From Streptococcus suis S735 (GTDB taxonomy: Bacteria > Bacillota > Bacilli > Lactobacillales > Streptococcaceae), in assembly GCF_000294495.1 (NCBI RefSeq), contig NC_018526.1, positions 248,001 through 312,000 on the forward strand: a DNA stretch of 64,000 nt. The letters are read 5' to 3'. The stretch's first letter is position 1; each line of letters begins with the position of its first letter. Of the stretch, positions 53,755-62,014 are shown one piece after another. The notes below the pieces were generated by a model, which saw only the letters and a list, made by a program, of their open reading frames with translations, made no database searches and was not told the origin of the DNA. A program made the translations under genes and the position numbers.

Positions 53755-54301
53755 AGACCAAACTAAGCAAGTTGTGCAAGAAGTCCTAGAACTCAGCGAT
53801 CTTCAAAAAGGACAGATATTTGTCCTTGGATTGTCCTCTAGTGAGGTGATTGGAGGGCATATCGGGAAAAATTCCAGTCTGGAAGTTGGTGAGGTGGTTG
53901 TTGAAACCATCTTGGAAATTCTGGATCAAAAAGGTATCTATCTAGCTGTCCAAGGCTGTGAACACCTCAATCGTGCCTTGGTGGTGGAGCGTGAATTAGC
54001 AATCCAGAAGGACTTGGAAATAGTCAATGTCTTACCCACCCTTCATGCAGGTGGTTCAGGACAGCTGGCGGCCTTCAAGTATATGAAGGACCCGGTGGAA
54101 GTCGAGTTTATCACCGCTCAGGCTGGTGTAGACATCGGCGACACAGCTATCGGCATGCACATCAAGCACGTCCAAGTTCCGATTAGACCTAGCCTGCGTG
54201 AAATTGGACAGGCCCATGTCACAGCTCTCGCCAGCCGACCAAAACTAATCGGCGGAGTCCGAGCAGCCTATCAGGAAGATGAGATACGGAAAGGTTCATA
54301 A
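53735..54301 (+). CDS. TIGR01440 family protein (DUF436)
   Basis: A 188-residue protein, full length for TIGR01440: the segment [21 protein letters not shown] (about residues 23-43), [15 protein letters not shown] (about 70) and [17 protein letters not shown] (about 131) are characteristic. Function is unknown. It overlaps the S-component gene by 20 bases and its stop overlaps the next ATG, so it belongs to the truA operon. Confidence 0.9.
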   Translation: MLLREIKDQTKQVVQEVLELSDLQKGQIFVLGLSSSEVIGGHIGKNSSLEVGEVVVETILEILDQKGIYLAVQGCEHLNRALVVERELAIQKDLEIVNVLPTLHAGGSGQLAAFKYMKDPVEVEFITAQAGVDIGDTAIGMHIKHVQVPIRPSLREIGQAHVTALASRPKLIGGVRAAYQEDEIRKGS

Positions 54302-54915
54302 TGAAAGAATTTACGGTTAAGGATTTAGTGTGGACCCGTCCACCGAGACAATTCACTATTTCAGATGAAGAAATTACCATTACCACCCACCCCCAGACGG
54401 ATTTGTGGCAGAAGACCTATTACCATTTTGTGAATGACAATGCTCCTGTCTTACAGATGGAGACAGAGGAGGACTATTTTTCTTTTACTGTGAAGACGGA
54501 TTTTGCGGGTAGTCATACTCGATTTGACCAGTGTGGAATTGTCCTTTATCAAGATTCGGAGAATTGGCTCAAATGTTCGATAGAGTATGAAAATGATGAC
54601 TTCCAACACTTGGGAAGTGTGGTGACTAATCACGGCTTTTCTGACTGGGCAACTACTGAAGTCAGTTCACAAATCAAATCCATGTGGTTTAGGCTCAGTC
54701 GCAGGGGAGCTGATTACTGTTTTGAAAATTCCGAAGATGGTATCCACTTCAAACAAATGCGGGTTTGCCATTTTCATCAAGGGGCGGGGAAAATAGCTTT
54801 TGGGCTATATGCCTGTTCACCAGAAAACTCCAGTTTTACAGCTCGCTTTACCAATATGGAATTGAGCGACTGCAAATGGCAGGCCCATGATGGCCAAGAG
54901 CCAGATGAAATATAG
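54301..54915 (+). CDS. DUF1349 domain protein (concanavalin-like fold)
   Basis: A 204-residue cytoplasmic protein of the DUF1349 family: ITTHPQTDLWQKTYYHFVND (about residues 24-43), DQCGIVLYQDSENWLKCSIEY (about 78-98) and ADYCFENSEDGIHFKQMR (about 139) fit the beta-sandwich fold. It is the last gene of the truA operon, sharing one base with the previous stop. Function unknown; sugar binding is only a fold-based guess. Confidence 0.88.
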   Translation: MKEFTVKDLVWTRPPRQFTISDEEITITTHPQTDLWQKTYYHFVNDNAPVLQMETEEDYFSFTVKTDFAGSHTRFDQCGIVLYQDSENWLKCSIEYENDDFQHLGSVVTNHGFSDWATTEVSSQIKSMWFRLSRRGADYCFENSEDGIHFKQMRVCHFHQGAGKIAFGLYACSPENSSFTARFTNMELSDCKWQAHDGQEPDEI

Positions 54916-54958
54916 TGAGAGTTTTAGGTAAGTAGTAACAGAAAAATAGTTGAAACTC

Positions 54959-55062
54959 ATACTCTTCGAAAATCAAAATGTTCCGTTGTCAACTTGCCTT
55001 GAAGAACTCCTGTTCAATCTTCACCTTCGTTTCCTAGGCTACTTTTGATTTTCATTGAGTAT
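54959..55062. repeat. Dispersed ~104-bp inverted-repeat element, copy 3
   Basis: Terminal inverted repeats ATACTCTTCGAAAATC and GATTTTCATTGAGTAT enclose ccgttgtcaacttgcctt and tttcctaggctac, as in the hrcA-leader copy. It lies between the truA operon and the EthD-like gene. Confidence 0.85.
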
Positions 55063-55120
55063 CAGGAAGTAACTTTCGACTAGTAAGAGAGTTACTTTTT
55101 TTATCTTTTGAGCCAAATCC

Positions 55121-55175
55121 TTGCCAAAAAAGTCTGGCTTTTGATAAACTTGTTTCTGTAAATGATACAAGAACA
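55121..55175 (+). promoter_or_regulatory. Promoter and Rrf2-type operator before the EthD-like gene
   Basis: TTGCCA and an extended -10 (TGATAAACT) are followed by arms TGTTTCTGTA (55151) and TACAAGAACA (to 55175) with a 5-base AATGA spacer. The same arrangement, nearly base for base, precedes the Rrf2 gene at 56233. Its site at the transcription start suggests repression. Confidence 0.75.
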
Positions 55176-55187
55176 AAAGGAGAAGAC

Positions 55188-55952
55188 ATGACAAAAGGAT
55201 ACCAACAACGATTTTCACTGTCCATTTTATTATGGATGCGTCAGGATAAAGCACGCCAAGAGGGAATGGACTACTGGAGTGGCGGGCATGCACAGATTAT
55301 TGCAGCTTCACCGGGTCTATTAGAATACCGCCAGCAACATTTGAGTGAGACAGAACATAGTTTTTGGCCGAAAGCGACAGGCTTGGAAACGGCTGTTCCA
55401 GAAGATCGTCGGATTGATGGCATTGCGGAAGTGACCTATCAAAAGTTATTGGCACCAATAGGCGGTCGCCGTCAGACGGCCCTGGCCTTTGAAGATGAGG
55501 TCAATGTTTTCCGTCGGACTTTGATGCACATGGGCTTCCCTTATTCATCACGTTGGTACCATACTAGCACTCAGGCCCAAACCCAACTGCGTGATGTCCT
55601 ATACTTCCGTCGCAAAGATGGGGTGAAGAGCGGTAGCTTCAAAAAATTTGTTCAAGATGGACTCGCCAGTCAACTGGCGACAATCTCTGGGGTAACGGAA
55701 GTACGAACACAGGTCTATCTTCCTTGGAATAAAGCGACTTGGAATACCCCAAATGTTGCCCATGACAATCCTAAAGAAGACCATCTTCATGCCTCCATCA
55801 TCCCAGGTTTTGCGGATCAGGCGGCAAGAGAGGCCTTCTATGCCAACCAGGCTCCGCAGTTGAATGCAGAAGTGGTGCAATACTCCTCAGCAGTCCACGC
55901 TTATCATATAGAAAAAACCTTGCCATTTGTCCTAGACGGCAAACGCATGTAA
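55188..55952 (+). CDS. EthD-like dimeric alpha-beta barrel protein
   Basis: A 254-residue protein without signal or membrane segments. KGYQQRFSLSILLWMRQD, YWSGGHAQIIAASPGLLEYRQ and a second half beginning KDGVKSGSFKKFVQ look like two ferredoxin-like halves of an EthD/antibiotic-monooxygenase-type barrel. I can name the fold but not the reaction; such proteins often degrade or bind small aromatic or quinone compounds. GGAG precedes the ATG. The operator upstream is shared with the Rrf2 regulator, so it is probably part of the same stress regulon. Confidence 0.65.
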   Translation: MTKGYQQRFSLSILLWMRQDKARQEGMDYWSGGHAQIIAASPGLLEYRQQHLSETEHSFWPKATGLETAVPEDRRIDGIAEVTYQKLLAPIGGRRQTALAFEDEVNVFRRTLMHMGFPYSSRWYHTSTQAQTQLRDVLYFRRKDGVKSGSFKKFVQDGLASQLATISGVTEVRTQVYLPWNKATWNTPNVAHDNPKEDHLHASIIPGFADQAAREAFYANQAPQLNAEVVQYSSAVHAYHIEKTLPFVLDGKRM

Positions 55953-55989
55953 GACAAGCGACTTCTTGGTCGAATGCTTTGTTAAAAAA

Positions 55990-56150
55990 ATATAGTCGAA
56001 TGAATTAGCTTTCAGACAAGGAACCGAGGTGCAGGTTGCTAGCACAGCCTAGTGGCTGTGCTAGGTTGGAGATATAACTTGCAAAGCAAGTCACTTCTGC
56101 AGAGTACGGCAAGCCGAAAGTGACGATGTATCAAAGTTAATTCAAATGAC
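55990..56150. repeat. Intergenic sequence with hairpins, possible dispersed repeat
   Basis: Contains two perfect hairpins (TAGCACAGCC with GGCTGTGCTA at 56040-56063, ACTTGC with GCAAGT at 56077-56091) and ends with gacgatgtatc, which together with gacaagg resembles the adhE-thrC spacer read in reverse. No T-run follows the hairpins and no coding sequence is seen. Confidence 0.35.
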
Positions 56151-56165
56151 TATAAAGCAAAAGAC

Positions 56166-56219
56166 TTGCCAAGAAGTCTAGCTTATGGTAAACTTGTTCT
56201 TGTAAATGATACAAGAACA
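56166..56219 (+). promoter_or_regulatory. Promoter and Rrf2-type operator before the first Rrf2 gene
   Basis: TTGCCA, 17 bases, TAAACT (extended by TGG) is followed by perfect arms TGTTCTTGTA (56195) and TACAAGAACA (to 56219) separated by AATGA. A 10-base arm length with no mismatch is unlikely by chance. Confidence 0.82.
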
Positions 56220-56232
56220 GAAAGGAAACCAG

Positions 56233-56664
56233 ATGGATACAAAGTTTTCAGTAGCCCTTCATATACTGACCATGATCAGTGAGAGTAAGGAAATACTTAG
56301 CTCGCAAGCCTTAGCTGAGAGCGTTGGCACCAATGCCAGCTACATCCGCAAGGTGATTGCACTTTTGAAAAATGCAGGCTTAATCACTTCGCACCAAGGC
56401 CGTTCAGGCTACCAATTGAGCAAGTCTCCTAAGGATATTAGCTTATTGGAAATCTACCTTGCGACGCAAGAAGTGGAGCATATTCGCCTATTTCAGATAC
56501 ACCAGAATGCCAATCTTTCTTGTCCGGTTGGGCAGCATATAGAAGGCGCAATGGTTCCCATCTTTTCCAGCGTTGAACAAGAACTGGAAAATCAACTCAG
56601 TCGTCAATCCTTAGATAATGTGATTACTAATCTCTATCAATCCGCACAAGTAACCCGAATCTGA
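56233..56664 (+). CDS. Rrf2-family redox-responsive regulator (first)
   Basis: A 143-residue winged-helix regulator: MDTKFSVALHILTMIS, then ALAESVGTNASYIRKVIALL (HTH, about residues 26-46) and GRSGYQLSK (wing, about 56-64). It has a single Cys, at about 97 (NLSCPVG), and not the three Cys of Fe-S IscR, so it resembles thiol- or quinone-sensing Rrf2 proteins such as SifR, HypR or YwnA. The ATG at 56233 has AAAGGAAA upstream. Its own promoter, the EthD-like gene and the reductase operon downstream carry the same palindrome, so it is probably their repressor. Confidence 0.87.
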   Translation: MDTKFSVALHILTMISESKEILSSQALAESVGTNASYIRKVIALLKNAGLITSHQGRSGYQLSKSPKDISLLEIYLATQEVEHIRLFQIHQNANLSCPVGQHIEGAMVPIFSSVEQELENQLSRQSLDNVITNLYQSAQVTRI

Positions 56665-56696
56665 CCTCGGTCAGATTTTATAAACTCAAACATAGA

Positions 56697-56728
56697 CCTG
56701 TAAGTGATACAGGAACAAATGATATAAT
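56697..56728 (+). promoter_or_regulatory. Rrf2-type operator and -10 before the oxidoreductase operon
   Basis: Arms CCTGTA and TACAGG with a 5-base AGTGA spacer (56697-56713) lie just before a consensus TATAAT at 56723-56728. The dyad resembles the 55151 and 56195 sites but is shorter and uses CCTGTA instead of CTTGTA. Confidence 0.68.
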
Positions 56729-56743
56729 AGAAAAGAGAAGAAC

Positions 56744-57745
56744 ATGAAAGCAGCACAACACACATCTTATAACAAAAACAACATCGCCCTTAACCTTACA
56801 GAAATTGCTAAGCCACAAATCAAGCCTAACCAAGTCCTTGTCAAAGTGACCGCAGCAGGCGTTAACCCCTTGGACAACATGATTTCACGCGGAGATGTGA
56901 AATTGATTGTCCCTTACAAATTGCCCCAAACAGCTGGAAATGAAGTGGTTGGCTTGGTTGAAGAAGTAGGTTCAAGCGTGACGACCTTTGCAGCAGGGGA
57001 TCGTGTCTTCGGTCGTCTTCCGCTTGATAGTATCGGTGCTTTTGCTGAGTATGTAGCGGTTGACGCTCAGGCTCTTGCTAAGGTTCCTGCCTACTTGACA
57101 GATGAAGAAGCAGCTGCCGTTCCTCTGACAGCTCTGACCATCATGCAGGCACTTGACCTTATGGGGGCACAATCTGGCAAGACCATCTTCATCTCAGGCG
57201 GAACTGGTGGTGTCGGAGGTATGGCCATTCCGATTGCCAAAGCCAAGGGCTTGACCGTTATCACAAATGGTGATGGGGCAAGTGCAGAGCGGGTGTTGTC
57301 ATTGGGTGCAGACCGTTTTATCGACTACAAGACAGAAGATTACACCAAAACACTTAGCGATGTTGACTACGTCTTGGACACACTTGGTGGTGCAGAAACA
57401 GAGAAACAAATGTCAATCATGAAAAAAGGTGGACAGCTGGTTTCCCTTCGCGCCATGCCAAATGGCGAATTTGCCAAACGTATGAATTTGCCAAAATGGA
57501 AACAAATCTTGTTTGGCCTAGCTGGTCGTTCATTTGACAAAATGGCAAAAAAATACGGTGTTCACTACCATTTCATTTTCGTAGAGAGCAATGGTCGCCA
57601 ACTGCAAGAAGTAGCAGACATTTTCAACAAGCTCGAAATCAAACCGTCAATCGATACAGTTTATCCATTTGAAGAAGTCAACGCAGCACTTGATAAGGTT
57701 GCCAACGGTCGTTCACGCGGAAAAACAGTCCTCAGTTTCAACTAA
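56744..57745 (+). CDS. Quinone-oxidoreductase-like MDR family dehydrogenase
   Basis: A 333-residue zinc-independent medium-chain reductase. It has the GroES-like half (NQVLVKVTAAGVNPLDNMI, about residues 28-46; AGNEVVGLVEEVG, about 65) and NADPH-binding GGTGGVGGMAIPIAKAKG (about 151-168). No zinc Cys ligands are present, as in QOR/ζ-crystallin relatives. It probably reduces quinones or other electrophilic carbonyls. First of four clustered genes (hydrolase, SDR, flavin reductase downstream) behind an Rrf2-type operator. Confidence 0.87.
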   Translation: MKAAQHTSYNKNNIALNLTEIAKPQIKPNQVLVKVTAAGVNPLDNMISRGDVKLIVPYKLPQTAGNEVVGLVEEVGSSVTTFAAGDRVFGRLPLDSIGAFAEYVAVDAQALAKVPAYLTDEEAAAVPLTALTIMQALDLMGAQSGKTIFISGGTGGVGGMAIPIAKAKGLTVITNGDGASAERVLSLGADRFIDYKTEDYTKTLSDVDYVLDTLGGAETEKQMSIMKKGGQLVSLRAMPNGEFAKRMNLPKWKQILFGLAGRSFDKMAKKYGVHYHFIFVESNGRQLQEVADIFNKLEIKPSIDTVYPFEEVNAALDKVANGRSRGKTVLSFN

Positions 57746-57770
57746 AAAATAAAATATACAGGGAAAAATC

Positions 57771-58616
57771 ATGTCATATATTACAACCAAAAACCAATAC
57801 ATCACCGTTTCAAACAATAAAATCGCCTATCGTGAGCTCAGCAAGGGCAAGTCTGACATTCCTTTGGTCATGCTGGTCCACCTAGCGGCCACCTTGGACA
57901 ACTGGGATCCCAAATTGCTGGATTTGCTGGCTGAAAAGCACCATGTAATTATCCTAGACCTTCCTGGCGTAGGAGCTAGTCAAGGCAAGGTGGCTCCGAC
58001 TATTCCAGGAATGGCTGAGCAGGCTGTTGCTATTATCAAGGCTTTGGGTCATGAGAAAATCAATTTGCTGGGTCTGTCTATGGGTGGTTTTATTGCTCAA
58101 GAAATCGTTCGTCTGGATAGTCAGCTGGTCAACCGATTGATTTTAGCAGGTACAGGTCCTCGTGGTGGTTTTGAAGTTGATAAGGTAACTGGAAAAACCT
58201 TCCGCTATATGCTGAAGGCTGGTTTAGAGCGTGTGGATCCAAAACGCTACATTTTCTACAATCATGATGAAGCAGGTCGTTTGGAGGCAGAAAAAGTCTT
58301 GGGTCGTATGGGGCAAAGAAGTGCTGCACATGCAGACAAGGACATGAATGTTCCAGGATTTTTGACCCAGCTGAAAGCTATCAAACGCTGGGGAAGAGAG
58401 CCGCAAGATGACATGACCTTTATTACCCAACCAACTCTGATCGTCAACGGTGATAAGGATATGCAAGTTCCGACAGAAAATTCTTATACCATGCATGAAA
58501 AAATCAAAAATAGCCAACTGATTATTTATCCAAATGCAGGACACGGCTCGATCTTCCAAAATGCAGAAGAGTTTTCAAAAGCCTTACTAGCCTTTTTGGA
58601 GGAAAGCAATGCCTAA
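57771..58616 (+). CDS. Alpha/beta-fold hydrolase
   Basis: A 281-residue hydrolase: VMLVHLAATLDNWD oxyanion region (about residues 33-46), nucleophile elbow GLSMGGFIAQ (about 101), the acid in IVNGDKDMQVP (about 223-233) and catalytic His in NAGHGSIFQ (about 256-264). Substrate unknown. It starts 25 bases after the dehydrogenase and overlaps the SDR gene by eight bases, so it is in the same operon. No signal peptide. Confidence 0.9.
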   Translation: MSYITTKNQYITVSNNKIAYRELSKGKSDIPLVMLVHLAATLDNWDPKLLDLLAEKHHVIILDLPGVGASQGKVAPTIPGMAEQAVAIIKALGHEKINLLGLSMGGFIAQEIVRLDSQLVNRLILAGTGPRGGFEVDKVTGKTFRYMLKAGLERVDPKRYIFYNHDEAGRLEAEKVLGRMGQRSAAHADKDMNVPGFLTQLKAIKRWGREPQDDMTFITQPTLIVNGDKDMQVPTENSYTMHEKIKNSQLIIYPNAGHGSIFQNAEEFSKALLAFLEESNA

Positions 58617-59478
58617 AACTATTTTAATCACAGGATCGACAGACGGGATTGGCAAACACCTAGCCATGAAACTAGCTAGTGAAGGCCATGAAGTGATTTT
58701 GCACGGGAGAAATAGCGAAAAGCTCCGTGTAGCTCTCAGTGACATTCAGCTAAAAACAGGAAGTAAAAAAATTCATGGCTACCTTGCAGACTTTTCCAAG
58801 TTAGCAGATGTCTATCGTTTCAGCCAAGAAATTAAACGCGATTTTGAGCAGATTGATGTCTTGTTAAACAATGCGGGTGCTTACTTTGGTGATGCGCGTG
58901 TAGCAACGGCAGAAAATATCGAGATGACCTTTATGCTGTCTGTCCAAGTTCCGTATATCTTGACGACGGAGTTACTTCCCTTGCTGGAAAAAGCAGCAGG
59001 CAGGGTCATTCATACCTCTTCCTTGATGCACCATTTTGCACAAACCAGAGGCTTGGATTTTGGTTTAGAGCAGAGCTATTCTGCAGCCATGGCTTACAAT
59101 AATGCCAAGCTTTACACCATTTGGCTGGCAATAGCTCAGGCAGAGGCCTTAGAAAAGCAAGGTTCATCTGTGACCGTCAATGCCTACCATCCTGGCTTGA
59201 TTGCGACAAATTTGGGCAATGATGGTATCAAACGCAATCTGAGAAGTCGGATTCTCACCAGTCTGATGAAACCATTTTCCAAGGATTTGGACCAGGGGAT
59301 TGAAACGGGTTACTACTTAAGCTTGTCACCAGAGGTGGCTGGAGTATCAGGTCGTTATTTTGCGGAGAAAAGGTTGGCTAATGTCAGCTTGAAAGGATTT
59401 GATTTGGCAAAGAGCCAAGCCTTACTAGCCTATCTTGATAAGAAAATTCAAGTATTTAAGGAGAGCTACGGTGACTAA
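58609..59478 (+). CDS. Short-chain dehydrogenase/reductase
   Basis: A 289-residue SDR: GSTDGIGKHLAMK (about residues 8-20) binds the cofactor, NNAGAYFGDA (about 86) is the structural motif and YNNAKL (about 163) with the preceding SSLMHH gives the catalytic Ser/Tyr/Lys. It is longer than classical SDRs, like the retinol dehydrogenase-type subset. GGAGGAAAG precedes the ATG, which overlaps the hydrolase. It probably reduces a carbonyl compound with NADPH. Confidence 0.9.
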   Translation: MPKTILITGSTDGIGKHLAMKLASEGHEVILHGRNSEKLRVALSDIQLKTGSKKIHGYLADFSKLADVYRFSQEIKRDFEQIDVLLNNAGAYFGDARVATAENIEMTFMLSVQVPYILTTELLPLLEKAAGRVIHTSSLMHHFAQTRGLDFGLEQSYSAAMAYNNAKLYTIWLAIAQAEALEKQGSSVTVNAYHPGLIATNLGNDGIKRNLRSRILTSLMKPFSKDLDQGIETGYYLSLSPEVAGVSGRYFAEKRLANVSLKGFDLAKSQALLAYLDKKIQVFKESYGD

Positions 59479-60646
59479 GATTTTGTTAGAAAACCTCCAA
59501 CTGCCCAATGGTCAGGTCTTAGACAATCGCTTTTTCAAATCCGCTATGAGCGAAACCCTGGCAGATAGTCAGGGAGCTCCCTCAGATGACCTGATTGCCT
59601 TATATGATTTTTGGGCCAAGCAGGGAGTGGGTGTCTTAGTGACAGGCAATGTCATGGTGGACGGCCGCTACCTTGGTGAGCCGGGCAATGTGGTCCTTGA
59701 TTCAGACGCTCATCTGGCTCAATTTCGGAAATGGGCAGCCGTTGGGAAAAAGAACGGTGTGCCTATCTGGCTCCAGCTCAATCATCCTGGCAAACAGATG
59801 TATCGGTCGATCAATCAAACTCCGATTGCACCCAGTGCCATTCCGATTTCTGGAGGTTCAGCTTCGGCCTTTCGTCCACCGAGAGAAATGACTGTGTTTG
59901 ACATCAAAGAAGCCAGAGATAAATTTATTGCAGCAGGCCTTAGGGCAAAAGCAGCAGGATTTACAGGTGTACAGTTACACGCTGCACATGGTTACTTGAC
60001 CAATCAATTCCTCTCACCAGCGGATAATCAGCGGACGGACCGCTATGGTGGCAGTCTGGACAATCGCATGCAATTCTTGGTGGAAGTTTATCAAGGTCTG
60101 CGTGAAAAAGTGGGACCAGATTTTACCATTGCCTTGAAATTGAATGCTTCTGATTTTAAGGAAGAGGGTTTTGGTTTTGAGGATTGTAAGCATGTGGTGA
60201 AAATCATGTCTGACTTGGGTATTGACCTGATTGAAATTTCAGGTGGCAATTATGAGACACCTGTTTTTGGTAGTGACTATGAGAATGGTGCTGGATTTGT
60301 CACCTATGCCCTTGCTCTAGCAGATTTGACTTCTGTTTCTATTGTTTCAACAGGCGGTTTCCGAAAAGTCACTCAGATGGAGGAGGCTATCAAGGATGGT
60401 GTGTCCATGATTGGTCTTGCTAGACCCTTTGTCCTTCGTCCAAGTCTTGTCAATGATTACCGTCAAGTCGGTGATTTGCAAGCAGACGGCGAACGGACAG
60501 GTCGTTATATTCTTGGCGGTGAAGAGTTGGTCTTGAACAGCAAGGGAGAAAGCGTTATTTCCTATGCAGATTATGCCATTGGTATGATTGACGAGATTGC
60601 AACAGGTGATCATCTCAAAGCACGTATCAGCCTTGTCAGTGAGTAA
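59471..60646 (+). CDS. NADH:flavin oxidoreductase, old yellow enzyme family (GTG start)
   Basis: A 391-residue FMN-dependent ene-reductase with LHAAHGYLTNQFLSPADNQ then RTDRYGGS (about residues 176-202), which is diagnostic, and a C-terminal IGLARPFVLRP. It reduces activated C=C bonds, e.g. in quinones or enones. The GTG at 59471 is chosen because AAGGAG precedes it and its product TKILLENLQLPNGQVLDNRFF is family-like; an upstream in-frame ATG lies deep in the SDR gene. It overlaps the SDR by eight bases. Confidence 0.9.
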   Translation: MTKILLENLQLPNGQVLDNRFFKSAMSETLADSQGAPSDDLIALYDFWAKQGVGVLVTGNVMVDGRYLGEPGNVVLDSDAHLAQFRKWAAVGKKNGVPIWLQLNHPGKQMYRSINQTPIAPSAIPISGGSASAFRPPREMTVFDIKEARDKFIAAGLRAKAAGFTGVQLHAAHGYLTNQFLSPADNQRTDRYGGSLDNRMQFLVEVYQGLREKVGPDFTIALKLNASDFKEEGFGFEDCKHVVKIMSDLGIDLIEISGGNYETPVFGSDYENGAGFVTYALALADLTSVSIVSTGGFRKVTQMEEAIKDGVSMIGLARPFVLRPSLVNDYRQVGDLQADGERTGRYILGGEELVLNSKGESVISYADYAIGMIDEIATGDHLKARISLVSE

Positions 60647-60655
60647 AAGATTGTT

Positions 60656-61105
60656 ATGCAGATTTCAAATAAATTTACCATTGCCATTCATGCCTTGGCT
60701 TTTATCCATCTCTTTCAAGACCAGCAACGTGTCACCAGCAAGGTTTTGGCAAACAGTATTCAAGCCAATCCCGTTATCATTCGCTCGGTTCTATCTGGTT
60801 TGAAGGAAGCGGGAATTGTAGATGCCAAGCAGGGTAGCGGCGGTTTTCGTTTAGCAAAGACGCTTGATGACATTAGTCTTTATGACATCTTTGTTACGGT
60901 TGACAATATTGATAAGAAAGGCTTGTTCAACTTTCATGAAAATCCCCATCCCGACTGTATCGTGGGGGGAAATATCCATGCTGCTGTGGACGACAAACTC
61001 GTCCAAGTCCAGACAGCTATGGAGAAAGAATTGAAAACTATGTATATGTCCGATGTTCTGGTTGACCTAGAAAAAGCCATTGAAGAAAAAGTGAAAAGGA
61101 CTTAA
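60656..61105 (+). CDS. Rrf2-family redox-responsive regulator (second)
   Basis: A 149-residue winged-helix protein: MQISNKFTIAIHALAFIHLF, then VLANSIQANPVIIRSVLSGL (HTH) and QGSGGFRLAK (wing). One Cys, at about 101 (HPDCIVGG), and no Fe-S triad, again like SifR/HypR-type sensors. It starts 10 bases after the flavin reductase stop and closes the cluster. Having two Rrf2 regulators at either end suggests layered or divergent-ligand control. A ribosome site is weak. Confidence 0.88.
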   Translation: MQISNKFTIAIHALAFIHLFQDQQRVTSKVLANSIQANPVIIRSVLSGLKEAGIVDAKQGSGGFRLAKTLDDISLYDIFVTVDNIDKKGLFNFHENPHPDCIVGGNIHAAVDDKLVQVQTAMEKELKTMYMSDVLVDLEKAIEEKVKRT

Positions 61106-61107
61106 AT

Positions 61108-61275
61108 GGGAGTGGGAAAGAACTCGACCATTCATAGAAGAGTTCGTCTTCCCACCCCCGCACAGTTGATTAGGTCAGATTTGGAGTGTAAAACACGAAC
61201 AAATCTGCCAATCAACCACTGCGCTGAGATGTTGACACGAACTCTAAGTAGTGGTCCTGGGCTTTTTGCCCATCC
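61108..61275 (+). repeat. Dispersed ~170-bp repeat, copy B
   Basis: Inverted copy of 43818-43988, placed directly after the second Rrf2 gene. The ends have GGGAGTGGGAAAGAACTCGA and gggctttttgccca. An open frame of about 65 codons exists but is shared only because the element is conserved. The hairpin ggctttttgcc may terminate the operon. Confidence 0.85.
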
Positions 61276-61364
61276 TCACTATACACAAAAAGACTTAGAG
61301 TGACTGAACATCAGTTGTCTAAGTCTTTTTGCTTGGTTTGGTCAAGAACGTTGACAAGCTTGCT

Positions 61365-61874
61365 CTATTGCTCACTCATCAACCGCATGATGTCATCAGG
61401 GCTTTCCTTACAGCCTCGAGCAACCCAGGTTTTGAGCACTCGGAAAAATCCTCCTACGATAAATTGCAGGTGAAAATCATCAGTCAAGTCCCCCAGTCTT
61501 TCTTTGAAATAGCGATCCAAGACCTCCTCGAGCAAGTAGTCCAAATGGTTGGCAGTCAATAAGCGAATCTTATCCTGTTGCTCATACCAAAAGTCAAAAA
61601 ATTGCCGTAAAGCTAGTAAGAGATGAGCATCTGACCAATCCGACAAGTCAATCTGCCGTTCGGTCAACCAGGCTTGCGATTCCAAGTTGAAGGATCGTTC
61701 GAGCACCTCTTCCTTATTGGAAAAGTTTCGGTAAAAGGTCACCCGACCGATGCCAGCTCGCTCCACCAACTCTGACACACTAATCTTTTCAAAAGATTTG
61801 TCTTCCAGTAACTCCCACAGAGCCTCCACGACACTCTCCACAAATAATGACTCTTTCCGCTTCACTCTTTCCAT
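61365..61874 (-). CDS. TetR/AcrR-family regulator
   Basis: A 169-residue regulator with an N-terminal TetR HTH: ALWELLEDKSFEKISVSELV then ERAGIGRVTFYRNFSNKEEVL (about residues 17-60). The C-terminal ligand-binding part is helical and diverged. The start at 61874 is supported by AAGGAAG; a longer frame to 61946 has no ribosome site. It is divergent from alpha/beta hydrolase genes and most likely represses them through the dyad at 61966-61979. Confidence 0.88.
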   Translation of the reverse strand: MERVKRKESLFVESVVEALWELLEDKSFEKISVSELVERAGIGRVTFYRNFSNKEEVLERSFNLESQAWLTERQIDLSDWSDAHLLLALRQFFDFWYEQQDKIRLLTANHLDYLLEEVLDRYFKERLGDLTDDFHLQFIVGGFFRVLKTWVARGCKESPDDIMRLMSEQ

Positions 61875-61965
61875 GCGAAACACTTCCTTTCCTTTGTTTC
61901 CTTTTGGGGAAATAGCAGAGCTGGGACTAGTTTTCCCACTGTCCATCTGCTATACTGATAAAAAC

Positions 61966-61979
61966 GAAACACTTGTTTC
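61966..61979. promoter_or_regulatory. Probable TetR-family operator
   Basis: GAAAC, 4 bases, GTTTC forms a dyad between the divergent starts at 61874 and 62015. Similar cgaaacactt sequence occurs again at 61876-61885 at the regulator gene. Confidence 0.5.
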
Positions 61980-62014
61980 TAAAAATATACCATAAAGGAC
62001 AGAAAAAAGAAAGT

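Noticed and set aside
61106..61303. Small ORF in repeat copy B as a gene (and its counterpart at 43751-44017)
   Set aside because: It exists in both copies only because the repeat is conserved; no ribosome site or recognised domain, and it crosses element borders differently in each copy.
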